Numbered from the stretch's first letter, positions 1 to 8,941 are shown. The stretch: DNA of 64,000 nucleotides from Stenotrophomonas nematodicola (GCF_009467805.1 NZ_WIAY01000010.1:1-64000), one strand, 5' to 3'. Notes: generated by a model not told the origin, from the sequence alone. Translations and numbers: made by a program.

Positions 1-41
1 ATCATCCTTCCTGCAGGCGCCTTCACAAGATACCTGCGCAT

Positions 42-54
42 ACTGTCAAAGAAC
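42..54 (-). promoter_or_regulatory. boxA-like antitermination site of an rRNA leader
   Basis: On the minus strand this reads GTTCTTTGACAGT, close to the boxA element of bacterial rRNA leaders (TGYTCTTTRA core), where NusB-NusE load an antitermination complex. It lies downstream of three leftward promoters and reads out of the window's left edge. The 16S gene itself is not in the window, so the rRNA assignment rests on this element together with the promoter array. Confidence 0.6.
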
Positions 55-117
55 CTTGGAGTCGGCCTCAGCGCCTTCCTCCGTGTGCCCCGACGTTTCC
101 GTCGTTGCGAGCCGCCC

Positions 118-145
118 ATTATAGCCGACTTTTCCGCCTCGTCAA
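118..145 (-). promoter_or_regulatory. rRNA-type promoter, proximal (leftward)
   Basis: Minus-strand -35 TTGACG (140-145) and a perfect -10 TATAAT (118-123) are separated by 16 bp. A GC-rich discriminator (GGGCGGCTCGC) follows, typical of stringently controlled stable-RNA promoters. Transcription would begin near position 110 and run left. The -35/-10 block and flanking bases are repeated almost unchanged about 123 bp upstream. Confidence 0.75.
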
Positions 146-240
146 CACCTTTTTTCAAGGTCGTCCCACCGAAGTGGACGTTGTTGCCGATGCTGCTTCG
201 TCGTGCGACCCGGAGGTCTTTTCGTCGAAGCGAGCCGCCT

Positions 241-268
241 ATTATGTCAGACTTTTCGTTTCCGTCAA
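241..268 (-). promoter_or_regulatory. rRNA-type promoter, middle (leftward)
   Basis: Minus-strand -35 TTGACG (263-268) and -10 CATAAT (241-246) have a 16-bp spacer and the same GC-rich discriminator (GGCGGCTCGC) as the proximal promoter. The two promoters sit in homologous blocks of about 55 bp, so one probably arose by duplication of the other. Confidence 0.65.
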
Positions 269-347
269 CACCTTCTTTCGAAGGATGTTGCCGCCGCCTT
301 GGTTGGGTGTTCACCGGGGTGAAGACCGCGTCGCAGCGAGGGAGCGA

Positions 348-375
348 ATACTAAAGACTTCTGAAAATTCGTCAA
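348..375 (-). promoter_or_regulatory. rRNA-type promoter, distal (leftward)
   Basis: Minus-strand -35 TTGACG (370-375) and -10 TAGTAT (348-353) are again 16 bp apart. The sequence upstream of the -35 (minus strand) is A/T-rich, resembling an UP element. The discriminator (TCGCTCCCTCGC) differs from the other two. Together the three promoters form a typical tandem P1-P2-P3 array for a growth-rate-regulated operon. Confidence 0.55.
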
Positions 376-430
376 GGCTTTTCTTCGATCTTTTTCATCG
401 ACGCGTCATCAATGCGTGCTGCTCATCTGC

Positions 431-470
431 AGCCGCGGCAGCACGCGCGTTGCGCGTGCTGCCGCAGGCT
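431..470. repeat. Long perfect hairpin between the rRNA promoters and benE
   Basis: A 14-bp perfect inverted repeat (435-448 with 452-465) has a 3-nt loop and extends to 18 bp with one bulged base. There is no T-tract on either side, so it is not a canonical intrinsic terminator. It lies about 40 bp before the benE start and separates that gene from the divergent rRNA promoters. Insulator, attenuator or degenerate REP are all possible. Confidence 0.6.
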
Positions 471-508
471 TGCTAACAATGCATGTCTTGTCGTCAGGGA
501 TGCATGCG

Positions 509-1699
509 ATGTCTGCGGTAGCCAAGCGTTCGTTGTTGCGCGATATGTCGTTGCCTGCGGTGATGGCCGGCTTCATTACGGTGTTGGTGGGCTTTGCCAG
601 CTCGGCGGTGATCGTGTTCCAGGCCGCGCGCGCGATGGGCGCATCGCAGGCGCAGATCGCCTCGTGGATGTGGGCGCTTGGACTGGGCATGGGCATCACC
701 TGTATTGGCCTGTCGCTGCGCTACCGCGTGCCCGTGGTGACAGCATGGTCGACGCCAGGCGCGGCCATGCTGGTGGTCGGTGCCGGTGCGGTGGGCTACA
801 GCGATGCGATCGGTGCCTTCGTGCTGGCAGCGGTGCTGGGCATGATCGCCGGCTTCTCGGGGATCTTCGCGCGGCTGATGCAGCGGGTACCGATGGCGTT
901 GGCCGCAGGCATGCTGGCCGGTGTACTGCTGCGCTTTGGGCTGGATGTGTTCGTGTCCATGCAGACGCAGTTGGGCATGGCACTGGCCATGTTCGCCACC
1001 TGGTTGATCGGGCGCCGGCTGTTCCCGCGCTATGCCGTGATCGCCACGCTGGGCGTGGGTATTGCCGTGGCTGCCGGCCAAGGACTGCTGCAGTTGCAGG
1101 ATGTCCGCCTGCAACTGGCCACGCCGGTGTTCACCTGGCCCACGTTGTCGTGGGCGGCGGTGATCGGCGTTGCGCTGCCCCTGTTCGTGGTGACGATGGC
1201 TTCGCAGAACATTCCCGGCGTGGCCGTCATCCGCGCATCCGGCTACGACACGCCGGTGTCGCCGGTGATCGGCTGGATCGGCGTGGTGAACACGCTGCTG
1301 GCGCCCTTCGGTGCTTACGGACTCAACCTGGCGGCGATCACCGCCGCGATCTGCATGGGCCGGGAGGCGCATGAGGATCCCGCGCGCCGGTACACCGCCG
1401 CGGTGGCCGCCGGCGGCTTCTATATTCTGGTGGGCCTGTTCGGTGCGACGGTGGCGGCGGTGTTCGCGGCCTTCCCCAAGGAGCTGGTGGCCTGCGTGGC
1501 CGGCATTGCCCTGTTCGGCACGATCGCCAACAGCCTGTCGATGGCGCTGCGGGAGGAGGCCGACCGCGAAGCGGCCCTGGTGACGTTCCTGGTCACCGCG
1601 TCGGGGCTGTCATTGGCCGGCATCGGTTCGGCCTTCTGGGGACTGGTGGCCGGGGGTATCTGCTTGCTGGTGCTGCGGCCGTCCGCAGCGCGCGGCTGA
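509..1699 (+). CDS. benE: BenE family benzoate/H+ symporter-like transporter
   Basis: A 396-residue integral membrane protein of the benzoate:H+ symporter family (BenE/YdcO), close to the usual ~390 residues. From the N-terminus it has a MSLPAVMAGFITVLVGFASS membrane segment, then a YRVPVVTAWSTPGAA loop, the ASQNIPGVAVIRASGYDTPV signature and a C-terminal LVTASGLSLAGIGSAFWGL region, all hallmarks of the family. About 10-12 hydrophobic segments are visible. I chose ATG 509, with AGGG about nine bases upstream; ATG 479 and 500 are in frame and also possible. No benzoate catabolic genes are adjacent, so the true substrate is uncertain. Confidence 0.9.
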   Translation: MSAVAKRSLLRDMSLPAVMAGFITVLVGFASSAVIVFQAARAMGASQAQIASWMWALGLGMGITCIGLSLRYRVPVVTAWSTPGAAMLVVGAGAVGYSDAIGAFVLAAVLGMIAGFSGIFARLMQRVPMALAAGMLAGVLLRFGLDVFVSMQTQLGMALAMFATWLIGRRLFPRYAVIATLGVGIAVAAGQGLLQLQDVRLQLATPVFTWPTLSWAAVIGVALPLFVVTMASQNIPGVAVIRASGYDTPVSPVIGWIGVVNTLLAPFGAYGLNLAAITAAICMGREAHEDPARRYTAAVAAGGFYILVGLFGATVAAVFAAFPKELVACVAGIALFGTIANSLSMALREEADREAALVTFLVTASGLSLAGIGSAFWGLVAGGICLLVLRPSAARG

Positions 1700-1705
1700 G
1701 CCGGA

Positions 1706-2452
1706 TCAGGGATCCAGCAGGAAGGTCAACGCGCCGATCAGCACCACATAAATGGCCATGCCAACGAACACCGCCGACCAGCGGGTGCCGCCCAGGCCAG
1801 CCAGTGCGGCGTGCTGGGCCGTCGCGTCACCGGGATGACGTGCCTGGGCCAACGCGATCATCCGCTGGGCATGCCGCAGATACAGGTAATTGCCCACGGA
1901 ACCGGCCGCGACGCTGGTCGCCACGGTGACCACCAGCGATACGCTGTCGCTGGCCCCGGCCAGGGTTTCCAGAATGGACAGGACGGTGAGCGCGCCGATC
2001 CACATGGCGGCCTGCGCGTACATGCGGCGATACAACATCCAGAACGCGCCGAACAGGAAGGCCGGCCAGCTCCAGGCGGTGGCGCTGGCCGCCTGACCGT
2101 GGGGCGCCAGGTCCAGCCGCCATTTGCGGCGGTATACCGGGAAGTTGCTGCCGACGAAGGCGGCATACGCCTGCTGCCCGTCCACCAGTGGGGCGTGCGC
2201 CGGCATGGCGCGGGCATCGACGGCAGATGCCGGCGCAGCATAGGGATCCTGGGACGGCTCGACCGGCGTCGGCGCGGTCATCGCCAGCTCGGCCACGCTG
2301 TGCAGGGGCTCCCATTGCGGCATGCCTTGCCGCCAGACCAGGGTGTCGGCGGTGATCTGGCCCTGCCCCAGCAGGTGCTGGAGCTGCACAGCGGGCAGCG
2401 GTCCCTGCCGCTGTTGCTGGTGATCGGCGTAGTACCACGGGGTATCGGACAT
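1706..2452 (-). CDS. GYF_2/DUF2628 domain membrane protein
   Basis: A 248-residue protein. Residues 3-55 form a GYF_2 domain (PWYYADHQQQRQGPLP at the start, MPQWEPL at the end), a fold that usually binds proline-rich peptides. A linker rich in Pro/Ala follows, then a DUF2628-like section (SWPAFLFGAFWMLYRRMY) with about four membrane segments. Start ATG 2452 has AGGA seven bases upstream; the open frame extends further but that part is antisense-like. It lies 56 bp after the transglycosylase fusion gene and is probably cotranscribed. Specific function is unknown. Confidence 0.8.
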   Translation of the reverse strand: MSDTPWYYADHQQQRQGPLPAVQLQHLLGQGQITADTLVWRQGMPQWEPLHSVAELAMTAPTPVEPSQDPYAAPASAVDARAMPAHAPLVDGQQAYAAFVGSNFPVYRRKWRLDLAPHGQAASATAWSWPAFLFGAFWMLYRRMYAQAAMWIGALTVLSILETLAGASDSVSLVVTVATSVAAGSVGNYLYLRHAQRMIALAQARHPGDATAQHAALAGLGGTRWSAVFVGMAIYVVLIGALTFLLDP

Positions 2453-2508
2453 GACTCGTTCCTGGAGGGAGAAGCACCGGTTCGCCCGTCCGGGCGTCGG
2501 CTGGGGGA

Positions 2509-4689
2509 TTACAGGGGCAGCACGCGGAAGGTCTGGGTGAGCGTGTGGCTGGCGCCGGCCGGCAGGGTGATGACATCCGGACCGGCGTTGGCGGCCTCCA
2601 GACACACATAGTTGCGCCAGCCTGCCCCGACGTCGGCCATGCCTGCCGCCCCCGCCTGGCCCGGGTTCCAGGCCACCAGCGAGCGGCTGCCCTGGGTGGT
2701 GACTTCGATGCGCCGCTTCAGCCCGGGGTCCTTGAGCACGTAGCGGCCGCCAGCGCCGGTATAGATGCGGTCGCTGCGGCCGGGATCGCGCGGGTCGCGC
2801 AGGTTCCAGTCGCCCTGCTGCACGCGCGGGGTGGCGTAGTTCTCGAACTTGTCCAGATAGGTGAGGCCATCCAGCCCCTGCACGTCCACGGCCGTGGCGT
2901 CGTCCACCCGGAAGTAATTGTGGAGGGCCTGGGTGAAGCTGACCGGCTGGCTGCCGCTGTTCTCGGTGATCAGGCGCTGCTCCAGCGTGCGGCCGATGCG
3001 CAACTGCATGGTCAGGCGCAGCACCAGGTTGTCCAGCGGCGGCGGGGTCAAGGTGAGCAGTACGGTGCCGTCGGCTTCGCGGCGCGCCTCTTTGAGCGTC
3101 CACGCCACGTTGCGCACGAACCCATGCGAGGGCACGTCGGTGCCCTGCCCCTGGCGGCCGAAGTACGGCCAGCACACCGGGCTGCCGCCCCGGATCGGGG
3201 TGGGCATCGGCTGCGCGCTGGGAGACAGCCACAGGAGATCCTTGCCGCCCTTGGGAACATAGGACAGCAGTTGCCCGCCGAACACCGATATGGCGGCGCT
3301 GGCAAACGGGGTGTCCACCTTCCAGACGGGGAAGCCCTGCACGGTGCCCAGGCTCAGGCCCTCGACCTTGGGCAGGGCGGCGCCAGGGCCGGCCGGAGAC
3401 TGCACCAGGCGGGCGTGGTTGGGCGGGAGGGTGAACACAGTGGATGCGGGCATGGTGGTGGTCGAAGGGATCGGAATGGGAGGCGCACTGCGCAATGCAG
3501 TGAGGATGCGTTGGCCGGCGCGGCCGTCGGTGGCGGTCCAGCCCAGGCGCTGCTGTTCGATCTGGATGGCGCGGCGGGTGGCGGTGCCGATCATGCCATC
3601 GGCGGCGCCGATGTCGTGGCCACGTGCGAGCAGCAGGGTCTGCAGCTCACGGCGCTCGCTGCGGCCGATGCCGGGATCGTCAGTGGGCCAGGCCGCGACG
3701 ATGCCCGGCCCGCCGCGCAGACGGTCGGACAGGGTGGCGATGGCCAGGGCATAGCTCTCTGCGGCGTTGTAGGCGTAGATCGCGTCGTAGTTGCGGAACA
3801 CCAGCCAGGCCGGTCCCGTGGCGCCGGTCGGCAGCAGCAGGGCGGCGTTGCTGTCGGCGGGCAGGCCGTCCGGGGCAAGCGCGCCGCCGGCCACGGGGAC
3901 GATGCCCAGCGCGCGCCAGGCGGCCAGTGGCTTGCGCTGGGTGCGGCCGGCCAGCGATGCGTTGAAGCCGGTCGGGAGTTTGACCTCCAGGCCCCAGGGC
4001 TGGCCGGTCCGCCAGCCGGCCTTGGCCAGGTAGTTGGCGGTGGAGGCCAGGGCATCGGGGATGCTGGCGACCAGATCGCGGCGACCGTCGCCATCACCGT
4101 CCACCGCGATGCGAGCGTAGGTGGACGGCATGAACTGGGTATGCCCGAACGCACCGGCCCAGGAGCCGGTGAGTCCCTCTGCCTGGAGCTCACCGGCGTC
4201 GAGCAGCCTGAGCAGGGCCAGCAGCTCGCCGCGGAAGAACGGTTGCCGACGGCCGTTGCAGGACAGCGTGGCCAGCGACTGCAGCAGCGGGCGCTTGCCG
4301 AAGACGCGACCGTAGTCGCTTTCCACCCCCCACACGGCCACGATGGTGGCGGGATCGACACCGTACTGCGCCGATACCGTGGCGAGCAGATCGCGATGCA
4401 GGGAGAGACGCGCACGGCCATCGTCCACGCGCTGGGTGTCCACCAGCGCGGCGAGGTAGTCCCACAGCGGCGTGGTGAACTCGGGCTGGGCATCCAGGAG
4501 CGGCAACACGCTCAGGTCCGGGGTGAGACCGGCGGTGAGGCGTGTGAATCCGTCAGCGCTGATGCCCTGTTTGAGCGCCTGCGGTTCCAGTGTGGCCAGG
4601 CAGCGGTCCAGATCGTCCTGCGGCGCGGCGGCAACCGAGGCGCTGGCCAGGCACATCGCGCCCAGCAGCCAGCCGGTGTAGAGCCTCAT
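2509..4689 (-). CDS. Fused lytic murein transglycosylase (MltB-type) and hexose-6-phosphate mutarotase-like protein
   Basis: One uninterrupted 726-residue frame carries two unrelated enzymes. Residues 1-22 are a signal peptide. Residues ~25-330 are an MltB/SLT_2-type lytic transglycosylase with the catalytic Glu123 (VWGVESDYG) and the GAFGHTQFMPSTY motif. Residues ~340-400 are a peptidoglycan-binding domain. A Pro/Thr linker (400-420) leads to residues ~440-726, a YeaD-like D-hexose-6-phosphate mutarotase domain with RGG (500-502), HGF (522-524), ALHNYF (His590), YLDK (Asp613) and VCLEAA (Glu698). The expected catalytic residues of both halves are present. An in-frame Met413 could start a separate mutarotase, but no ribosome binding site precedes it. 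AAGGA precedes the 4689 start. A cytoplasmic sugar-phosphate enzyme attached to an exported enzyme is unexpected. Confidence 0.88.
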   Translation of the reverse strand: MRLYTGWLLGAMCLASASVAAAPQDDLDRCLATLEPQALKQGISADGFTRLTAGLTPDLSVLPLLDAQPEFTTPLWDYLAALVDTQRVDDGRARLSLHRDLLATVSAQYGVDPATIVAVWGVESDYGRVFGKRPLLQSLATLSCNGRRQPFFRGELLALLRLLDAGELQAEGLTGSWAGAFGHTQFMPSTYARIAVDGDGDGRRDLVASIPDALASTANYLAKAGWRTGQPWGLEVKLPTGFNASLAGRTQRKPLAAWRALGIVPVAGGALAPDGLPADSNAALLLPTGATGPAWLVFRNYDAIYAYNAAESYALAIATLSDRLRGGPGIVAAWPTDDPGIGRSERRELQTLLLARGHDIGAADGMIGTATRRAIQIEQQRLGWTATDGRAGQRILTALRSAPPIPIPSTTTMPASTVFTLPPNHARLVQSPAGPGAALPKVEGLSLGTVQGFPVWKVDTPFASAAISVFGGQLLSYVPKGGKDLLWLSPSAQPMPTPIRGGSPVCWPYFGRQGQGTDVPSHGFVRNVAWTLKEARREADGTVLLTLTPPPLDNLVLRLTMQLRIGRTLEQRLITENSGSQPVSFTQALHNYFRVDDATAVDVQGLDGLTYLDKFENYATPRVQQGDWNLRDPRDPGRSDRIYTGAGGRYVLKDPGLKRRIEVTTQGSRSLVAWNPGQAGAAGMADVGAGWRNYVCLEAANAGPDVITLPAGASHTLTQTFRVLPL

Positions 4690-4743
4690 TGGCGGAAATC
4701 CTTGCAGCCAAGTGGACCTGCATCATAACGGTGCGCGCGCAGT

Positions 4744-5718
4744 TCAAGCCGGCTGCAGCAGTCGCAGGCCGAAGGCCGGCTCAAAAGCGTTCCACGCCGC
4801 GCTCGCGCGCAGGCCGGCCTCGGCGACCAATGACGCAAATGACGCATCGGTGTACTTGTGGCTGTACTCGACCGTCATCGCCTCGCCGTCGGCGAAGTCG
4901 AACGCACGGCCGTCGACGTGCACGGTCTGGGCGCGGGTGCTGACCAATTCGGTCTCGATGCGCAGGCGCGGCACGCTGTAACGGGCCCGGTGGCGGAAGC
5001 CGTCGAGGTCGAAGTCGCTGCCGATCTCGCGATTGAGCCGGCGCAGCAGGTTGAGGGTGAAGTCGGCGGTGACACCCGCGGCATCGTTGTAGGCCGATTC
5101 GATCAGCACCGGATCCTTGTGCAGGTCGATGCCGATCAGGGCCAGGCCATCAGCGCCCATTGTCTGTCGCATGGCCCGCAGCAGCGCCACGGCATCGGCA
5201 TGGGCGAAATTGCCCAGCGTGGAGCCGGGGAAGAACAGCAGCCGACGGGCCGGCGGGCGCTGCGGCGCCGGCACCTGCACCGGGCGGGTGAAGTCGGCGC
5301 AGACCGGCAGCATCTCGATGTCCGGCAAGGCCTGGGCAAGCCGCGTGATGCTGGCCAGCAGGGCGGCACGCGAGATTTCGATCGGGGTATAGGCGACCGG
5401 ATCGGTGAGCGCGTGCAACAGCAGTTCGGTCTTGCGGCCGCTGCCGCTGCCCAGCTCGACCACATGCAGGCGCGGGCCGACCACCTTGGCGATGTCGTGC
5501 GCGCAGTCCTGCAGCAGTTTCAGCTCGGTGCGTGTCGGGTAGTACTCGGGCTGGCGGGTGATCTGCTCGAACAGCGCCGAGCCACGGGTGTCGTAGAAGT
5601 ACTTGGACGGCAACTGGCGCGGCCGGATGGAGAGGCCCTGCACGATATCGGCGGTGATGCGGGCGCGGTCGGGCTGCAGGTCGGTGAGCGCTTCGAGTGC
5701 GTCGCTGACCGTGCTCAT
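4744..5718 (-). CDS. egtD: L-histidine N-alpha-methyltransferase (EgtD)
   Basis: A 324-residue SAM-dependent methyltransferase that trimethylates histidine to hercynine, the first committed step of ergothioneine synthesis. Family signatures are visible: KYFYDTRGSALFEQIT (39-54), YYPTRTE, the SAM-binding ELGSGSGRKTELL (88-100), FFPGSTLGNF, and MTVEYSHKY near the C-terminus, which contributes to histidine binding. Length matches EgtD orthologues. The ATG (5716-5718) overlaps the egtB stop as ATGA, indicating translational coupling. Longer readings of the frame run into egtB and are not genuine. Confidence 0.95.
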   Translation of the reverse strand: MSTVSDALEALTDLQPDRARITADIVQGLSIRPRQLPSKYFYDTRGSALFEQITRQPEYYPTRTELKLLQDCAHDIAKVVGPRLHVVELGSGSGRKTELLLHALTDPVAYTPIEISRAALLASITRLAQALPDIEMLPVCADFTRPVQVPAPQRPPARRLLFFPGSTLGNFAHADAVALLRAMRQTMGADGLALIGIDLHKDPVLIESAYNDAAGVTADFTLNLLRRLNREIGSDFDLDGFRHRARYSVPRLRIETELVSTRAQTVHVDGRAFDFADGEAMTVEYSHKYTDASFASLVAEAGLRASAAWNAFEPAFGLRLLQPA

Positions 5719-6998
5719 GCGGCGTCCCGGGCCAGGCGCAGGCCGGCGAACTGCCAGCGCGCCGAGGGGGCGAAGAAGTTGCGGTAACTGGCGCGGACGT
5801 GTCCGGCCGGTGTGGCGCAGCTGCCGCCGCGCAGGATCCATTGACCGTTCATGAATTTACCGTTGTATTCGCCGAGATGGCCCGCGAAGGGGCGGAAGCC
5901 GGGATAGGCGCCATATGCGCTGCTGGTCCATTCCCAGACATCACCGAACAGCTGCTGCAGCGGGGCCTCGCGGCCGCCGGCAGGGTGCAGTCGATCGGCG
6001 TCGGCGAAGTGACCGTCGACCGGCTGACCTGCGGCGGCGGCCTCCCATTCGAACTCGGTGGGCAGGCGCAGGCCCCGCCAGCGCGCGTAGGCATCGGCTT
6101 CGTAATAACTGAGGTGGCAGACCGGCGCGTGCGGGTCGAGCGCACGCCAGCCGCCCAGGGTGAACTCGCGCTGCAGGGCATCGTCCCAATACAGCGGATG
6201 CTGCCAGTGCTCGGCCTGGCACAGCGCCCAGCCCTCGCTCATCCAGTGCGCCGGCTCTCGATAGCCACCGGCCGCCACGAACTGGCGGTACTCGTCGTTG
6301 CTCACCGGCCGGTTGGCCAGCGCGTGTGCGGGCACCAGCACCCGGTGCACGGGCGACTCATTGTCGTAGGCGAACCCGGCGTGGGCTGGCCATGCCGGGG
6401 CGCCGATCTCCACGATCTGCTCGGGGCTTTCCTGCCAGCGCAGCGGCACGGCCGTGCTGGGCGAACAGGCGAGATCATCACGGTAGGCCGGTTGCAGCGG
6501 GTTGCACCACAGCGCGTGCTTGATGTCGGTCAGCAGCAGCTCCTGATGCTGTTGTTCGTGCTGCAGGCCGAGCAGCAGCTGATGGTGTGTGGTGGCATCG
6601 AGCACACCGGCCTGCACCAGAGCGATCACCTGCTGGTCGACCTCGGCACGGTAGTGCAGCACCTCCTGCAGCGACGGGCGCGAGAGCAGGCCGCGCTGCG
6701 GGCGCGCGTGCGCCGGGCCGATGCTCTGGTAGTAGCTGTTGAACAGGTAGTGCCAGTCGGGGTTGAACGGCGTATAGCCCGGGCGGTTGGCCAGCACAAA
6801 GCGCTCGAAGAACCAGGTGGTGTGGGCCAGGTGCCACTTGGTCGGGCTGGCGTCCGGCATGCTCTGCACCATCGCATCTTCGGCGCTGAGCGGTGCGGCC
6901 AGCGCGACGCTGCGGGCACGGATGCCGGCGTAGCGGGCGGCCAGTGCCGCGGCCAATGGGTCGGTGGTCGGCGGCGGTGGGGCGACGGCGGTATTCAT
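5715..6998 (-). CDS. egtB: Hercynine oxygenase / ergothioneine sulfoxide synthase (EgtB)
   Basis: A 427-residue non-haem iron enzyme joining hercynine to a cysteine-containing thiol donor. The N-terminal DinB_2 half carries WHLAHTTWFFERFVL (His59) and the HEQQHQE motif (His147, His151), which together supply the three iron ligands. The C-terminal half (~190-427) is an FGE-sulfatase/formylglycine-generating-like domain with GLRLPTEFEWEAAAAG and DVWEWTSSAYG. It is first in a two-gene egtB-egtD operon. Neither egtA/egtC nor an egtE-type lyase is nearby, so the thiol donor and the final lyase step cannot be settled here. Confidence 0.95.
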   Translation of the reverse strand: MNTAVAPPPPTTDPLAAALAARYAGIRARSVALAAPLSAEDAMVQSMPDASPTKWHLAHTTWFFERFVLANRPGYTPFNPDWHYLFNSYYQSIGPAHARPQRGLLSRPSLQEVLHYRAEVDQQVIALVQAGVLDATTHHQLLLGLQHEQQHQELLLTDIKHALWCNPLQPAYRDDLACSPSTAVPLRWQESPEQIVEIGAPAWPAHAGFAYDNESPVHRVLVPAHALANRPVSNDEYRQFVAAGGYREPAHWMSEGWALCQAEHWQHPLYWDDALQREFTLGGWRALDPHAPVCHLSYYEADAYARWRGLRLPTEFEWEAAAAGQPVDGHFADADRLHPAGGREAPLQQLFGDVWEWTSSAYGAYPGFRPFAGHLGEYNGKFMNGQWILRGGSCATPAGHVRASYRNFFAPSARWQFAGLRLARDAA

Positions 6999-7156
6999 CG
7001 CGATCAGGATCGAACAGCGCGGGTGAGCGCAACGTCATGGCACGGCTCACGCCGCGTTACGCAGCTCAAGTTGAATGCGCATCGGCCGCTACCGGGAGGA
7101 CCATCGCCTGTGTGGTCCGGTTTGCACGATGCAGCCACGGCGCGCCGGCCCGCTCT

Positions 7157-8476
7157 GTGGAACCGTCCTTGCGGAATCACCTGCTACGCCAGCCCAGCCA
7201 CTATCTGTTCGTACTGCCCGCCGTGCTTGCCGGGCTGGTGCTGTGGTCGGCCACCCCGGCGCAGGAGGTCGGCAGCCCGGTGCACCGCCTGCTGCCCCTG
7301 CTGCTGACCTGCCTTGGCGTGGGCGTGGCCCTGGTCTACAACCGGGTGCGGGCGCTGTGCCTGCTGCTGGCGATCGCGCTGGCCTTCGCGTTGCTGCACG
7401 GTCTGGTGGCCGGCTTCCTGCGCGATGGCGTGGTCTCTGCCACCACGCCGCTGACCTTCCATGCGGTCGCGTTGTGGTTGCCCGTTCTGTTTGTGCTGCA
7501 TGGACTCTGGCCCGAGCGCGGACGCCTGCGCCAGGACCTGCTGCTGCGCGCGGTGCTGAGCGGCCTGGCGTTGGGCATCTTCGCGCTGTTGGCCGCGCAG
7601 GGGCCGCAGGGCATGCACGATCTGCTGTCCAACCGCCATTGGGCGTGGCTGCCGACCGGCTTGAGCCGACTGGCGCAACTGCCGACGCTGGCCTTCGTGG
7701 TCGCTGCGATCACGCTGTCGGTGCAGGCCGTGCGCGCACCACGCGCCCTGCATACCGCGATGCTGCTGGCGCTGCTGGCAGTGTGGGCGATGCTGCCGCG
7801 GATCTTCCTGTCGCCGGCGCTGCTGCCCGCGCTGACCAGCGTGGCGCTGCTGGCACTGGTATCGGCGATGGTGCAGGAATCGTTCCACATGGCCTTCCGC
7901 GACGAGCTGACCGGCCTGCCCGGCCGGCGGGCGCTGAACGAATGCCTGCAGCGCGTGGGCGCCACGTACACGATCGCGATGGTCGATGTGGACCACTTCA
8001 AGCGCTTCAATGACACCCACGGCCATGACATCGGCGATGACGTGCTGCGGCTGGTAGCGGCGCGGCTGGCAGGTGTGGGCGGCGGCGGGCGGGCCTTCCG
8101 CTACGGCGGCGAAGAATTCGCGCTGGTGTTCCTGGACCGCACTGCCCCGGCCTGCGTGGCAGCGGTGGAGGCGATCCGGGCGACGGTGGAAGACGCCCGC
8201 ATGACACTGCGCGACCGCGCGGCGCGGACCCGCGACGACGCGGTGGGCCGCCTGCAGCGCGGCCGTGGCGGCGGTGGCGAAGTGGTGCAGGTGACGGTCA
8301 GCATCGGCGTGGCCGACAGCCGCGTTGGCGACAGCCCGCAGGCCGTGATCAAGGCCGCCGACCAGGCGCTGTATGCGGCCAAGGACGCCGGCCGCAATTG
8401 CGTGCGCGCGCACGGCCAGCAGCGCCCCGTGGCGGTACGCAGCAGCGAGGCGGCTCAGGGCAGCGCGTCGAGGTAG
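7157..8476 (+). CDS. Membrane-bound diguanylate cyclase (GGDEF)
   Basis: A protein of about 439 residues. The N-terminal half has roughly eight hydrophobic segments forming a sensor module I cannot assign to a named MASE family. The C-terminal half is a GGDEF domain: [32 protein letters not shown] and the active-site [11 protein letters not shown], consistent with active c-di-GMP synthesis. A Gly/Arg-rich insertion ([15 protein letters not shown]) interrupts the domain before [10 protein letters not shown]. The start is uncertain: GTG 7157 sits just before the membrane region, and ATG 7037 would add 40 atypical residues. It is divergent from egtB, and its 3' end overlaps the convergent YchJ-like gene by 22 bp. 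Confidence 0.88.
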   Translation: MEPSLRNHLLRQPSHYLFVLPAVLAGLVLWSATPAQEVGSPVHRLLPLLLTCLGVGVALVYNRVRALCLLLAIALAFALLHGLVAGFLRDGVVSATTPLTFHAVALWLPVLFVLHGLWPERGRLRQDLLLRAVLSGLALGIFALLAAQGPQGMHDLLSNRHWAWLPTGLSRLAQLPTLAFVVAAITLSVQAVRAPRALHTAMLLALLAVWAMLPRIFLSPALLPALTSVALLALVSAMVQESFHMAFRDELTGLPGRRALNECLQRVGATYTIAMVDVDHFKRFNDTHGHDIGDDVLRLVAARLAGVGGGGRAFRYGGEEFALVFLDRTAPACVAAVEAIRATVEDARMTLRDRAARTRDDAVGRLQRGRGGGGEVVQVTVSIGVADSRVGDSPQAVIKAADQALYAAKDAGRNCVRAHGQQRPVAVRSSEAAQGSASR

Positions 8477-8844
8477 TACCAGCGGCCGTCCTCGCGGACG
8501 AAACGGCTGTGTTCGAGCATCTTGACCGCGCTGCCGCCACCCACCTTGTAGCGTGCGGTGAAACGTACCCGGGCGTGGTCCGGGTCCGATACGGTGTGCT
8601 CGTGGACGGTCAGGCCCAACCAGCGGGTGCGTTGGCCGTCCGCGTCGTCCAGCGACAACGTGGGGGGGCGGGTATCGGGGTGCCAGCTGGCAAGCAGGTA
8701 GTCCGGCAACTGCTTTACATAGGCGCTGTAGCGCGAGCGCATCAGCGCTTCGGCATCCGCTGCGGCCTCACCGGCGTGGACGCGGCCGCAGCAGGCGACA
8801 TACGCCAGTGGTCGGCCGCAGGGACAGGGGTCGGAATGGGTCAT
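8455..8844 (-). CDS. YchJ family protein with SEC-C-type zinc motif
   Basis: A 129-residue protein of the UPF0225/YchJ family. The N-terminus carries [14 protein letters not shown], a SEC-C-like four-cysteine zinc-binding motif. Next comes the family core ([22 protein letters not shown]) and a C-terminal NTF2-like portion ending [13 protein letters not shown]. YchJ homologues have no firmly established role. I chose ATG 8844 because the zinc motif begins right after it; the upstream frame lacks conserved sequence. Shares 22 bp with the convergent diguanylate cyclase gene. Confidence 0.88.
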   Translation of the reverse strand: MTHSDPCPCGRPLAYVACCGRVHAGEAAADAEALMRSRYSAYVKQLPDYLLASWHPDTRPPTLSLDDADGQRTRWLGLTVHEHTVSDPDHARVRFTARYKVGGGSAVKMLEHSRFVREDGRWYYLDALP

Positions 8845-8941
8845 GCGGACATTGTGACGCGACGCTGTTGCGTCGACCACCGTCATCGCCGGTGAGCTGC
8901 CGACCAACGACCGGCTCTACCTGCGGGGTCCTGCCGGGCGT

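Noticed and set aside
85..476. Short plus-strand reading frames at the left edge
   Set aside because: They cover the tandem rRNA promoters and have no protein-like composition or ribosome binding sites.
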